From positions 124,001-188,000 of the forward strand of contig CAMUYR010000001.1 in NCBI GenBank assembly GCA_947164965.1: a DNA stretch of 64,000 nt. Reading direction: 5' to 3'. The DNA comes from an uncultured Prevotella sp. (lineage in GTDB: Bacteria > Bacteroidota > Bacteroidia > Bacteroidales > Bacteroidaceae). Under the pieces are notes generated by a model. The model searched no databases, had not been told where the DNA came from, and saw nothing but the letters and a program-made list of their open reading frames with translations. Position numbers and translations under genes: made by a program. How positions within the stretch are numbered: the stretch's first letter is position 1; every line of letters begins with the position of its first letter. This document shows positions 1-7,896 of the stretch, piece after piece.

Positions 1-1768
1 GATAACGCAGGGTGACGCGCTCACCCTTTTCAAGTTGCGTGGGGCGCATCATTTCACTCTTATCCACTGCAGGTACGAAGGTTGTGCCCATCGTTTTGCC
101 TACGTTCAGCTGAGTGACTGTGCTGACCTCCTTGTCGCCCTGGTTCTCGACCACCAGTATCAGCGTGTTCTCCTCTAACGGGGTGGCAGGCGATTTCTCG
201 AAATAGGCATTGATGATTTTCATCACCATGTTGGGATGAATGGTAACCTGCCCATCCTTCACATCCACCGTAAAGCACTCGCCGGGAGCGCCAAAGAACT
301 CCCATGCCGCAGTGGGCTCTTGGGCATCCTTGGCTATCGGGTAGAGGGTGTAGGAGCCGTCGGTCAGCGTCAGTTTTCTTTTCGGAAAAACAAATTCTGC
401 CAATTGGGCGTTAACGAAACTGGTTGCCGTGTCGTTCTGCGCTACGAGGGTACAGGAGCCATCAGCATTCTTGATGCCCAGTCCCATATAATATGACGCT
501 TTCCTCAACTCAAAATCGGTATATGCCGCCACGTACACCAATGCAGTGTCAATGGCAACAGGCTCATTATATATGATTAGTTTCCTGACCACTTCGGGCA
601 CAACAGTCTCGGTGCCGGTACTTTTCTCAATGCCGACGAGAATCTGCTGGTTGGTGGCAAAGCCGAGATTGGTATTGCCGGCAGACCCCACACTGGTGTT
701 GTCGTCGGGATTCAGCACGTTGATGGCGAAGTAGCCGTCGTTCTTTCCGGCCCAGCCCCAGTTGACGTGAAACATGTCGTTACCGTCGTAGCCGTCGATG
801 ACAAATTCATGTCCGCCGCTGCTGCTCTGCCCGGCAAAGACGACAGGACGATTCTGGTTCAACTCATTCCAGATCAGCTGGCTCCATTGTTCGATGGTAT
901 AATGGGCGCGATCGGCACAGTAGATACCTTGTGAGTAGCCGAAATAGCGTCGAAGGGCATTGGCTATGAACTCGTGCTGCGTACCCGACGCATCGGGGCT
1001 ATAGTCCATCTTGGTAGCCTGCCCGCAGTAACGCATCAACTCGGCAACAGCCATACGCTGTTCCTCCGTACCTGGCTGTTGGGTCGTGTAGTCGGGCAGC
1101 ATCAGGTCCCACTTGAAGGTGGTAGCAGGCAGTTCCGGCAACGTACAAGGTTCCCCTTCCTGATAGTTGAACGTATAGGAAGGAATGGTGGTGGTGGCAT
1201 CCTGGGGCCACTGGTGGTAGTACATCACCTGCGCCATCGCCGTTGCCACACAGCCCGTCGCACAACGTTTGCCCTTCCAGGTATACTTATTACCTTCGTA
1301 GAGGGGAGTCATCAGGTCGTATGGTTCCACCTGATACCAAGTGGTCTTGAGCAAGGGCTGAACAGGTGAAAACGAACTCGTGGCTGTCTGCTGTGGAGCG
1401 GTGTATGTTTTGCTCAGATGGGCTATCTCGTCGGCATAGCCCTGAAGCCACGAACGCATGTTGTCGGGCATGTCGTCGGCATCAATACTTCCCGTCAGGC
1501 TATATCCAAGCACGGGCAGTGTGCGGTCGTCGCCACTGACAATGACAAATCCGCCGCCCTCAGCATTGAAGGCATAGAGCTCTGAGATACCCGTCGCAGC
1601 TTCGCGGAGTTCGACAGCAGCGCTTCTGCGCATTGTCTTCCCGCTGGTCTGGCGCTGTTCGAGGAATGCCTGAGCTTTCGCCTTGGCCTGTTGCTGGGTA
1701 ATGGTCGGTGCTGCCTTTGCCGTTACGGCCATCAGCGCAATGATAGTTAATAATAGCGCTTTTTTCAT
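1..1768 (-). CDS. C10 family cysteine peptidase (streptopain/interpain-like), 3' end outside window
   Basis: Secreted cysteine protease of the SpeB/interpain A family, truncated at the window edge after about 589 codons. The start is ATG at 1768 (MKKALLL) or the in-frame ATG at 1774; residues 1-19 form a signal peptide. A propeptide with the GFVIVSGDD motif (about residues 72-80) precedes the catalytic domain. The catalytic Cys is residue 173 in ATGCVATAMAQ and the catalytic His is residue 320 in GGHEFVIDGYD, followed by an NWGWAG loop, all as in the family. The rest is a beta-rich C-terminal extension. The role is extracellular protein degradation. It is followed upstream by a divergent-family protease on the same strand (S8 subtilase), so this is a secreted protease pair. 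Family assignment is firm; substrate is unknown. Confidence 0.93.
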   Translation of the reverse strand, partial: MKKALLLTIIALMAVTAKAAPTITQQQAKAKAQAFLEQRQTSGKTMRRSAAVELREAATGISELYAFNAEGGGFVIVSGDDRTLPVLGYSLTGSIDADDMPDNMRSWLQGYADEIAHLSKTYTAPQQTATSSFSPVQPLLKTTWYQVEPYDLMTPLYEGNKYTWKGKRCATGCVATAMAQVMYYHQWPQDATTTIPSYTFNYQEGEPCTLPELPATTFKWDLMLPDYTTQQPGTEEQRMAVAELMRYCGQATKMDYSPDASGTQHEFIANALRRYFGYSQGIYCADRAHYTIEQWSQLIWNELNQNRPVVFAGQSSSGGHEFVIDGYDGNDMFHVNWGWAGKNDGYFAINVLNPDDNTSVGSAGNTNLGFATNQQILVGIEKSTGTETVVPEVVRKLIIYNEPVAIDTALVYVAAYTDFELRKASYYMGLGIKNADGSCTLVAQNDTATSFVNAQLAEFVFPKRKLTLTDGSYTLYPIAKDAQEPTAAWEFFGAPGECFTVDVKDGQVTIHPNMVMKIINAYFEKSPATPLEENTLILVVENQGDKEVSTVTQLNVGKTMGTTFVPAVDKSEMMRPTQLEKGERVTLRY

Positions 1769-1815
1769 TATCATTTCTGAGTTTAGTTTGTTATAGCTTT
1801 TATTATTTTATGTCA

Positions 1816-4161
1816 TTATTTGCGGATCAGGGTTGAACCTAACTGTCCGAGTTGGACGGCATAGACGCCGCGTTGCAGGCCGGGGAGCGTGATGGAGCCC
1901 TGCTGCACGGTGGTCCGTTGAAGCACCGTACCTGAGAGGCTGTAGATGGTGACGGGTGTTCCGTCGTCGGCACCGTCGGCATAGAGCACATCACCCACGA
2001 GTCGGAAGGTGACAGCCTCAGGCTGGTTTTTGCTCAGCGAAGGAATGGCGGTAGGCAGACCCAAAACTTCAAGGATGCCCTTATAAGCGTTGATCTTGCC
2101 ATGGCCGGCACGGATGCCTGCCTTGGTGGTGTTGTCGTCAGTATCGACGCTTTTCAGGATGATGGCCTTCACGTCGTCGTTGGTCAGCGTGCGTCCCTTG
2201 TCGTGGGCGGCCTGCAGCCACAGGGCAATGATGCCTGCAGCAATGGGTGTCGCCATCGAGGTGCCGTTAGTCTTTATCCAGCAGTATTCACGAGGTTCTT
2301 TCTGTCCCACAAACTGGTTGCTGAACGACTGGCGGTTGCTGACCTCGGCGGTTTCGTACGTTCCGTCGCCATAGAAGGAGTTGGCAGCGCTATAGATGCA
2401 CACGCCTGGGGAGACAACGAAGGGATGACGGTTGCCGGCATAGTCGGTGCCATAGCTGCTGAACGGGGCAATCTCGCCCACATTGAAATCTTCGTCGGGC
2501 TCAGCAGCCTCGCCAGGTTTGTCGACAATCAGATTGCTGGCTGCCCAGGCCCCCACGGCGATAGGCACACCAGTGGTGTTCAGGTCGCCCACACTCACAT
2601 CGTTGCCTGCCACATCGAAGCCTTCGGCATTCAGAAATTCTCCTTCCTCATTCCATGCACGCTGTTCGACGGCGTTGGCCGATGTTATCTCTATGCCGAG
2701 TTGCTGTTGGAGGTAGTTGAATTTGCCTCTCGACTGAATAACGGTCTGTGTCATTGCACGGGGTGATCCGTCGGGAGCCACGCCTGCACCTATACCGTTG
2801 ACAACAATCAGTCCACCGCCAGCGCTGGTGTATCGGTCTTTCAGAAGTGCCTGTAAATCCTTGCTCAGCGCATCCGTGCCGACATCTTCCGCATCGTCTG
2901 TTTTCAGTGCCTTCGACGAGAGTCCGTTCTTCAGCTCATGAACCGCCGTGGTGGCCAGTTCCTGCTTCTTGTCTTCATCATAGATGAAGAATCGGATATA
3001 GGCAGGCTTGTCGGTAAACAGAAAGTTATATAAAGCGAATAGGCCACGTACACCCATGAGCGTCTTCAGCGGGTGCTGTGCGTCAACGGTCTTATGAATG
3101 TGGCATTTGTCGTTACCCTCGTTGCCCGTAGAGATGGTCATCACGTTACCCTTATCGCAAAATGCCTTATAAATCTGCGAGCCGGCACTGGTACCATCGT
3201 GCGTACCATGATGGCTGTTCATGCTCATCGTCACCAGGAAGGGCTTGCCCGCCTTCTTAGCGTAGTCGGCGATGTAGTTCAGGGCATACATCGTGTTGAG
3301 CTGTTCGACATCGTCGACTTCTTCTGAATCCTCATATTTCTGCTTCTGTGCTTCGTCGGGCGTGGTGTTGCAGAAAATCAGTTCGGCTTTGGGGGCCATA
3401 CCTGCCAGGCTACCTCCTGTGATGCCCTTGACGGTGCTGATGGGGCTGGCTGCCGCACAACCTGCCACGTGGGTGCCATGATAGTGGATGTCGTCCTTCA
3501 GACGCGCAGTGTCGAGCATCAGCTCTGGGGTATCGAAGAGCGTGCCTTCCAGCTCCTTGCCGTCCACAACTGCTTTGTTGCCTTTTCCGTTGGTCATGCC
3601 TGGATAGTAGGCTGCCTTGACGCGCAGGTTGCCCTCGGCGTCCTTGAAAGCAGGATTGGTCACATCGAAACCGGCGTCGATGATACCGATAATGACACCA
3701 TCGCCCTGATAGGCCTGTGGCAGCTGGACGCCAGTGCCTGTATGCACCTCGTCAGTATGGGTAGCCTTACGGCTGTTGTCGAGCTTCAGCATGGGTTTCA
3801 CGGGTTTCTCAATGAGTTGTACACCCTCCAGTGCTGCCACGTCCTGCAGCTGCCGGGCTGTAGCGGCTACCATCAGCATACGTCCGATAGCCGTCTTCAC
3901 CTCGGCTCCAGTGGCCTCTATCTCCTGGCTAGCCTCGCTGGCATCCGCTTCGGGGTGAAGGCGTACGACAAAGAGGGCAGGTTTCTGGGACTCCTGTCCA
4001 CCAGCGCGCCTGGCAGCCTCCATCTGTTGTGCAGCAAAGGCATGCACCATAGGTGCCAGCTTACTATTTGACGTTACTGACGGGGCGATAGTCTGTGCAC
4101 TGACATGGCTCGCAGCTATTGCTAGGAGGATGCCAAGCGTCCAAAGCATCTTTCTTTTCAT
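1816..4161 (-). CDS. S8 family serine peptidase (subtilase) with C-terminal sorting-type domain
   Basis: Secreted 781-residue subtilase. Residues 1-22 are a signal peptide, residues about 60-125 look like an inhibitor-type propeptide, and the catalytic triad is Asp162 (GIIDAGFD), His228 (HGTHVAG) and Ser635 (NGTSMATP). A large insertion between His and Ser is typical of Bacteroidetes subtilases. The last about 75 residues (PVTIYSLSG, GLQRGVYAVQLG) resemble the T9SS-type sorting/adhesion tail, although the final motif is short, so export by type IX secretion is an inference. It lies 47 bp upstream of the C10 protease gene on the same strand and may be co-transcribed with it. Start ATG at 4161 gives a clean signal peptide. 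Confidence 0.92.
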   Translation of the reverse strand: MKRKMLWTLGILLAIAASHVSAQTIAPSVTSNSKLAPMVHAFAAQQMEAARRAGGQESQKPALFVVRLHPEADASEASQEIEATGAEVKTAIGRMLMVAATARQLQDVAALEGVQLIEKPVKPMLKLDNSRKATHTDEVHTGTGVQLPQAYQGDGVIIGIIDAGFDVTNPAFKDAEGNLRVKAAYYPGMTNGKGNKAVVDGKELEGTLFDTPELMLDTARLKDDIHYHGTHVAGCAAASPISTVKGITGGSLAGMAPKAELIFCNTTPDEAQKQKYEDSEEVDDVEQLNTMYALNYIADYAKKAGKPFLVTMSMNSHHGTHDGTSAGSQIYKAFCDKGNVMTISTGNEGNDKCHIHKTVDAQHPLKTLMGVRGLFALYNFLFTDKPAYIRFFIYDEDKKQELATTAVHELKNGLSSKALKTDDAEDVGTDALSKDLQALLKDRYTSAGGGLIVVNGIGAGVAPDGSPRAMTQTVIQSRGKFNYLQQQLGIEITSANAVEQRAWNEEGEFLNAEGFDVAGNDVSVGDLNTTGVPIAVGAWAASNLIVDKPGEAAEPDEDFNVGEIAPFSSYGTDYAGNRHPFVVSPGVCIYSAANSFYGDGTYETAEVSNRQSFSNQFVGQKEPREYCWIKTNGTSMATPIAAGIIALWLQAAHDKGRTLTNDDVKAIILKSVDTDDNTTKAGIRAGHGKINAYKGILEVLGLPTAIPSLSKNQPEAVTFRLVGDVLYADGADDGTPVTIYSLSGTVLQRTTVQQGSITLPGLQRGVYAVQLGQLGSTLIRK

Positions 4162-4185
4162 CTTTGCCGGTTATTAGCGTTGAGG

Positions 4186-4965
4186 TTATTTACATCTGAT
4201 GTCCTTGAACTTCCAGTCGCTGGATGGTTCAATGAGGTCGAACACTTCTGCCGTTGCTGGCAGTGCGGGGAATATCAAGGCAAAGCGCAGTTTCTGGTAG
4301 GGCCAAGGGATGCGCGTCACCGTGGGGGCAGTGGTGATGTTCTCCACACTGCTCAGACGCAGCTTTCCGCTGCCCTTGCTCTTGATATAGGTCTCTGGCT
4401 TGATGTAAAGTTCGTCGTTGGGCTCAGTGGCTTCGCATTCCAGTTCGATGCGAGTCTCGGTGTCAGAGCAACTGACGCGGACAATGCTTGTCGAGGTGTT
4501 GTCTTTCTTTCCCTTGCTGATAGGATTCTTCAGCGTGAAACGATAGCGCGAGTAATCGTCAAGCGTCACGCTCGGGTTGTTGATGACGCTGGGGCCCTCT
4601 TCTGTACGTCCTGCTTTCTCATAGAGGCTGGTAATCTTGGACGAGATGGTCTTCTGATCGGTATAGCCGTAGTCGCAGTTCAACTTGGCCACCTCTTCGT
4701 ATCTCTCAAGGGCCTCCGCCCATTTCTCTTCTGTCTCCATTTGCTTGGCTTTTTCCTGAGCTTCCTTGAAGGTGGGCTGATACTGTTTCTTCTCACGTTC
4801 CCAGATCTCCATAGCCTTCTTACGCTCGGCTGACTCCACGATAGATCCCAACAGGCCAAATCCACTGCTAATGGCCTGAGTTGTGTGCCAGTTGTTCCAC
4901 TGTGCATTAGTTGGTACTGCAAAGATAGTTGCCAACAACATCAAAATAAAAATTTTCTTTTTCAT
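4186..4965 (-). CDS. secreted protein of unknown function
   Basis: Predicted 259-residue exported protein; I do not recognise the family. ATG at 4965 (MKKKIFILML) gives a typical signal peptide ending near VPTNAQ; an upstream in-frame ATG at 5004 would bury it and is less likely. Residues about 45-120 are charged and helical, with a TPR-like stretch (KWAEALERYEEVAKL). The second half is beta-rich and ends in a DLIEPSSDWKFKDI tail. It sits 24 bp upstream of the subtilase gene, same strand, so co-transcription is plausible. It is the last gene before the integrated element. Confidence 0.7.
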   Translation of the reverse strand: MKKKIFILMLLATIFAVPTNAQWNNWHTTQAISSGFGLLGSIVESAERKKAMEIWEREKKQYQPTFKEAQEKAKQMETEEKWAEALERYEEVAKLNCDYGYTDQKTISSKITSLYEKAGRTEEGPSVINNPSVTLDDYSRYRFTLKNPISKGKKDNTSTSIVRVSCSDTETRIELECEATEPNDELYIKPETYIKSKGSGKLRLSSVENITTAPTVTRIPWPYQKLRFALIFPALPATAEVFDLIEPSSDWKFKDIRCK

Positions 4966-5116
4966 ATTCGTTAGTAATTGTGATGAATTGGTACACCATT
5001 TCATTCAGATTTGTTGTTTGGGTGTAAAGGTAATGAATGTTTTTCAAATCTTAGACAATTCAAGCCTAAAACAGCGTAAGTTTTACAGATATTTCACATT
5101 TCAAAAAAACAAAAAA

Positions 5117-5142
5117 GCGTGTAGCTTATTGGAGCTACACGC
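5117..5142 (-). terminator. intrinsic terminator, probably the displaced dnaK terminator
   Basis: Perfect 10-bp inverted repeat (GCGTGTAGCT / AGCTACACGC, 6-nt loop) followed on the minus strand by a long T-rich tract. A near-copy lies at 18531-18555, next to the dnaK tail. I read this one as the original chromosomal terminator of dnaK, separated from its gene by insertion of the element. Confidence 0.75.
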
Positions 5143-5163
5143 TATCGTTATAGATACTTTTTC

Positions 5164-5181
5164 TTACTTGACCTCCTCGAA
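5164..5181 (-). other. putative element attachment site (distal copy)
   Basis: Read on the minus strand this encodes FEEVK followed by a stop, the conserved C-terminus of DnaK, but with no gene attached (an in-frame stop lies just upstream). It matches 18594-18611, including the identical 11-mer ACCTCCTCGAA at 5171-5181 and 18601-18611. With the dnaK-type terminators on both sides this fits the two halves of an integration site. The exact crossover point is inferred. Confidence 0.6.
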
Positions 5182-5229
5182 TTAGACATTCATTGATTTA
5201 CAACTACTTGCGTGAGCTTGGCGTTTTAA

Positions 5230-5239
5230 TGTCGCAAAA
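5230..5239 (+). promoter_or_regulatory. putative integrase arm-type site, left end
   Basis: TGTCGCAAAA, identical to two copies near the right end of the element. It is followed by a short palindrome (ATGCTT-AA-AAGCAT, 5240-5253). Binding by the integrase is inferred from position and recurrence only. Confidence 0.4.
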
Positions 5240-5408
5240 TGCTTAAAAGCATCCTTGTAGCAAACATCTAATAACCAGCGGCAAAGGTACTAATTTCTTC
5301 TCAAATTGAAATAAGAAAACCAATAAAAAATGATAGAACAAACTAACTTTTAACAATTCGCTATATTTTGTCCTTTTCGCTCATTTCACTAGTTTACAAG
5401 AAGCAAAA

Positions 5409-5456
5409 CTTGTTCCCCAGCTTGTTCCCTGGCTTGTTCCCTAGCTTGTTCCCTTT
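5409..5456 (+). repeat. four 12-bp direct repeats (iteron-like)
   Basis: Four head-to-tail copies of CTTGTTCCCYRG (5409-5420, 5421-5432, 5433-5444, 5445-5456, the last with a diverged end). They lie between the left attachment site and the first gene of the element. They could be binding sites for a replication or excision protein. The short + strand ORF they create (FPSLFPG repeats) looks spurious. Confidence 0.7.
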
Positions 5457-5504
5457 TATATGGATGTTCCCGAACTCTTTTCGAACCACCTCTATTTATG
5501 TGTC

Positions 5505-5538
5505 TTTTACGACACTTTATGCGACATCTTTTACGACA
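5505..5538 (-). promoter_or_regulatory. cluster of three TGTCGTAAAA-type motifs
   Basis: On the minus strand: TGTCGTAAAA at 5529-5538, TGTCGCATAA at 5517-5526 and TGTCGTAAAA at 5505-5514, spaced 12 bp apart. They are close variants of the 10-mers at 5230, 18434 and 18462. Likely direct-repeat binding sites for the element's recombinase or accessory factor; function is inferred. Confidence 0.45.
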
Positions 5539-5540
5539 TC

Positions 5541-7037
5541 CTATTTTATTATTTCCCAATGTCCACCTTTGTCTGGACCGACACGACGAATGACGCCTTC
5601 AGCCTGAAGAGCACCTGTGATTTTTGCGATAGCACGTCTTGTCACGCCTATTTTCTCTGCCATTTCCGATGTCGTTACGTTCGGATTCTCTTGAATTAAC
5701 TCTATTATTTTCTGTGAACTTTTCTGTGAACTTTTCTGTGAACTTTTCTGTGAACTTTTCTGCGAATCTTTTATGCCATTAGCTTTTGCAGATACTGGCA
5801 GAACCAATTCCACCTCGTCCACCTCTATCTTGTTTTTCAACTCAGGCTCGCCCCAACCAGTCTCTTTCCAAGCAGCAATGATCTTGGGGAAGCCAGAACC
5901 GATGTTCTCGCCAAAGCCCACCATGCGAAGCATATTCTGGATGCGAGGGTTACGAGCCTTGGAGTTGCCGCCTTCGTAAATCTGCTCTATAGGCAATCTC
6001 AGCAATCCAGGATTACGGAAACAGAGACGGTCATCATGCTTCTCTATCCGTAAGATACCAGCATCCATCATCAGGTCTGCATGAATTATTGAGTTGGTAA
6101 AGGCTTCACGTACAGCTTTGTGTTGAGGTGTGTCATCCACTCGCTGCAAACCTTCCATACGGAACGGTCTCGGCAAGTCGAAAGTCATTTTTGGCAATAC
6201 GATGCTGAAGAACTGATACAAGTTGTTTTCCCAACGCCCATCATAAGTCAGGCGGTCACTATAGCGTTCCTCACCAATAAGGTTGCAGAAGTTAAGGTAG
6301 TCCATGCGGAAATTATCGAAGCGTTCCCGTATAGGCAACCCCTTTCCAAACATCATCAAGCCTGCCATCGACAAGCCCTCTTTCCCTTCTTCTCTATTGA
6401 CGATATAGCCTCCGAGATTCCTGAGGAACGTCTTGTCATCTACTTCGTTCCATACGTGGTCATTGTTCCATACCCGGAACAATGTACGATATCGATGCAG
6501 CGTGTCGAGGTCGATGTCATCCATATTGTAATGCTCAATCAGGATGCCATCATTGCCATCTTCGAAAGAGTCACGTATCATGGCTCTCACCTGCCGCTCT
6601 GTGCAATGGTAATCACCTTCATGGTTACGCCTATACGTTCCCTTATAAACGTTGCCGTTCAGGTAGATTGGCTTCATTCGGAAATCTGCCATAGGCACAT
6701 GGATACATACAATCTTCTTTCCATCCAGATCAACTACCTCGACGTCCTTCTCAACAAGAATGTTTTCATTCACCTTGTCGCTGTTGATGGTGTTCCAGAA
6801 GTCCGTCAGAATCTTCTGATGATTGTCAACGCCTATTATCTCAAAACGTTTAGCAGGATCAGTCTCTTTTCGATGTTCCTCTATACCAAGCAATATCAAG
6901 CCACCGATAGTATTAGCAAAGGCAGAGTACGTATTCCAAAGTTCTTTGGGAACCTCAGACTTAGCCATCTTGCACTCCAGCGTTACACGTTCGCCTTTCA
7001 GCAGTGCTTCCTTTATCGTTTTCTCGTCCATATTCAT
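5541..7037 (-). CDS. AlbA_2 (Schlafen-type) / HATPase_c_4 / winged-helix protein
   Basis: A 498-residue protein of the family often named putative transcriptional regulator or ATP-binding protein. The N-terminal AlbA_2 domain (about residues 5-130) shows LECKMAK and the AFANTIGGLILLGIEE signature. The middle has the HATPase_c_4 signatures REAFTNSIIHAD and GFGENIGSGFPKII (about 315-400). A flexible linker of five SSQK repeats (about 430-450) precedes a C-terminal winged HTH (TSEMAEKIGVTRRAIAKIT). It is the last cargo gene before the left end of the element. AlbA_2 proteins recur in phage-defence islands and nucleic-acid binding is the expected activity, but its role here is unknown. A 77-bp gap separates it from the upstream AT-rich operon. 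Confidence 0.85.
   Translation of the reverse strand: MNMDEKTIKEALLKGERVTLECKMAKSEVPKELWNTYSAFANTIGGLILLGIEEHRKETDPAKRFEIIGVDNHQKILTDFWNTINSDKVNENILVEKDVEVVDLDGKKIVCIHVPMADFRMKPIYLNGNVYKGTYRRNHEGDYHCTERQVRAMIRDSFEDGNDGILIEHYNMDDIDLDTLHRYRTLFRVWNNDHVWNEVDDKTFLRNLGGYIVNREEGKEGLSMAGLMMFGKGLPIRERFDNFRMDYLNFCNLIGEERYSDRLTYDGRWENNLYQFFSIVLPKMTFDLPRPFRMEGLQRVDDTPQHKAVREAFTNSIIHADLMMDAGILRIEKHDDRLCFRNPGLLRLPIEQIYEGGNSKARNPRIQNMLRMVGFGENIGSGFPKIIAAWKETGWGEPELKNKIEVDEVELVLPVSAKANGIKDSQKSSQKSSQKSSQKSSQKIIELIQENPNVTTSEMAEKIGVTRRAIAKITGALQAEGVIRRVGPDKGGHWEIIK
5708..5767 (-). repeat. 12-bp tandem repeat within the AlbA_2 gene (five units)
   Basis: Five consecutive 12-bp units (TTTTCTGTGAAC on the + strand; the last is diverged) encode an SSQK ladder in the linker between the ATPase and wHTH domains. 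Unit length is a multiple of three, so copy-number change would alter linker length and not the frame. Confidence 0.9.
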
Positions 7038-7114
7038 ATTTCGCTTGCAAAATTACATCATTACCTTCGAAATGACAATAAAAATGTCCCCATGATTCAA
7101 TAAACTTCATACAA

Positions 7115-7891
7115 TTATAATGCCAATAGTCCCAAAATTACACCTAAGATAGTTGCAAGCCATCCTATAAAAGCCATAATGGGATGGGTTATAATTTCTA
7201 CAAATTTAGTATAAGTATTTTTATGAGGAACCTTTATTTTATTAGATGCAATCTTCTCAAACAAAAAAGAAATTGCTTCTACTTTAGTTTTAACGGAATC
7301 CAACACAGAATTAAAGTTTAAATTATTAAATTCTATAGATTCTGCATTTGAGGTCATATAAGAATGTGTATCAAAATTATTGCATTTTAATATATCTAAT
7401 AGTTTATCCGGCTCCACCGAATAATTATCTCCATATAACTCTGATAAAAGGACATCCAAATCTCTCTTTCTATATGCAGGTATATCAATATAACCAATAT
7501 TATTTCCACCTGTTAATTTACTATATCTATGTTTTATGGCTTGAAAGCCAAAAGTGATATTTTTCATATCCCAGTTAAGCCAATATGATGAATTATGTAA
7601 ACGGACAAATGCCATGAATTTCTCCAACATACTTAGTTCTAAATCAGAGTAAATGTCTTTCATTTCTGATTTTGAAATGCCTATTAAATCAGCTTCTATA
7701 TGCAACCCATAACATTCATAAATTTTATCATCCAAAGATCTAACGACAATAGTTGTTATTATTGGAAACATATCATCCGAAAGGTTAGGAATGTTTGCAT
7801 ATGAATAATGTACAATAAGTATCTCATCATTACTATTCACAACACTCTTAATATCAGACTTGGCTTTCTTGCTACTATTAAACATTCCCAT
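7115..7891 (-). CDS. unknown protein with C-terminal membrane anchor
   Basis: A 258-residue protein that I do not recognise. Residues 1-225 are soluble-looking and low in GC. The last about 30 residues (HPIMAFIGWLATILGVILGL) form one or two short hydrophobic helices, so the protein is probably a tail-anchored inner-membrane protein facing the cytoplasm. It starts 5 bp after the stop of the helicase-nuclease gene and is therefore almost certainly translated from the same mRNA. Such a membrane-anchored protein in a nuclease/methyltransferase operon could be an effector, which is an inference from context alone. Confidence 0.7.
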   Translation of the reverse strand: MGMFNSSKKAKSDIKSVVNSNDEILIVHYSYANIPNLSDDMFPIITTIVVRSLDDKIYECYGLHIEADLIGISKSEMKDIYSDLELSMLEKFMAFVRLHNSSYWLNWDMKNITFGFQAIKHRYSKLTGGNNIGYIDIPAYRKRDLDVLLSELYGDNYSVEPDKLLDILKCNNFDTHSYMTSNAESIEFNNLNFNSVLDSVKTKVEAISFLFEKIASNKIKVPHKNTYTKFVEIITHPIMAFIGWLATILGVILGLLAL

Positions 7892-7896
7892 ATGAA

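Noticed and set aside
5368..5607. Plus-strand ORF rich in FPSLFPG repeats
   Set aside because: Its repeats simply translate the 12-bp noncoding direct repeats, it overlaps the AlbA_2 gene end, and it has no start context or family signal.
5708..5767. Phase-variable simple repeat
   Set aside because: The unit is 12 bp, a multiple of three, so slippage changes linker length and cannot switch the gene off.
6120..7103. 327-codon plus-strand ORF
   Set aside because: Antisense to the well-supported AlbA_2 gene; no recognisable domain.
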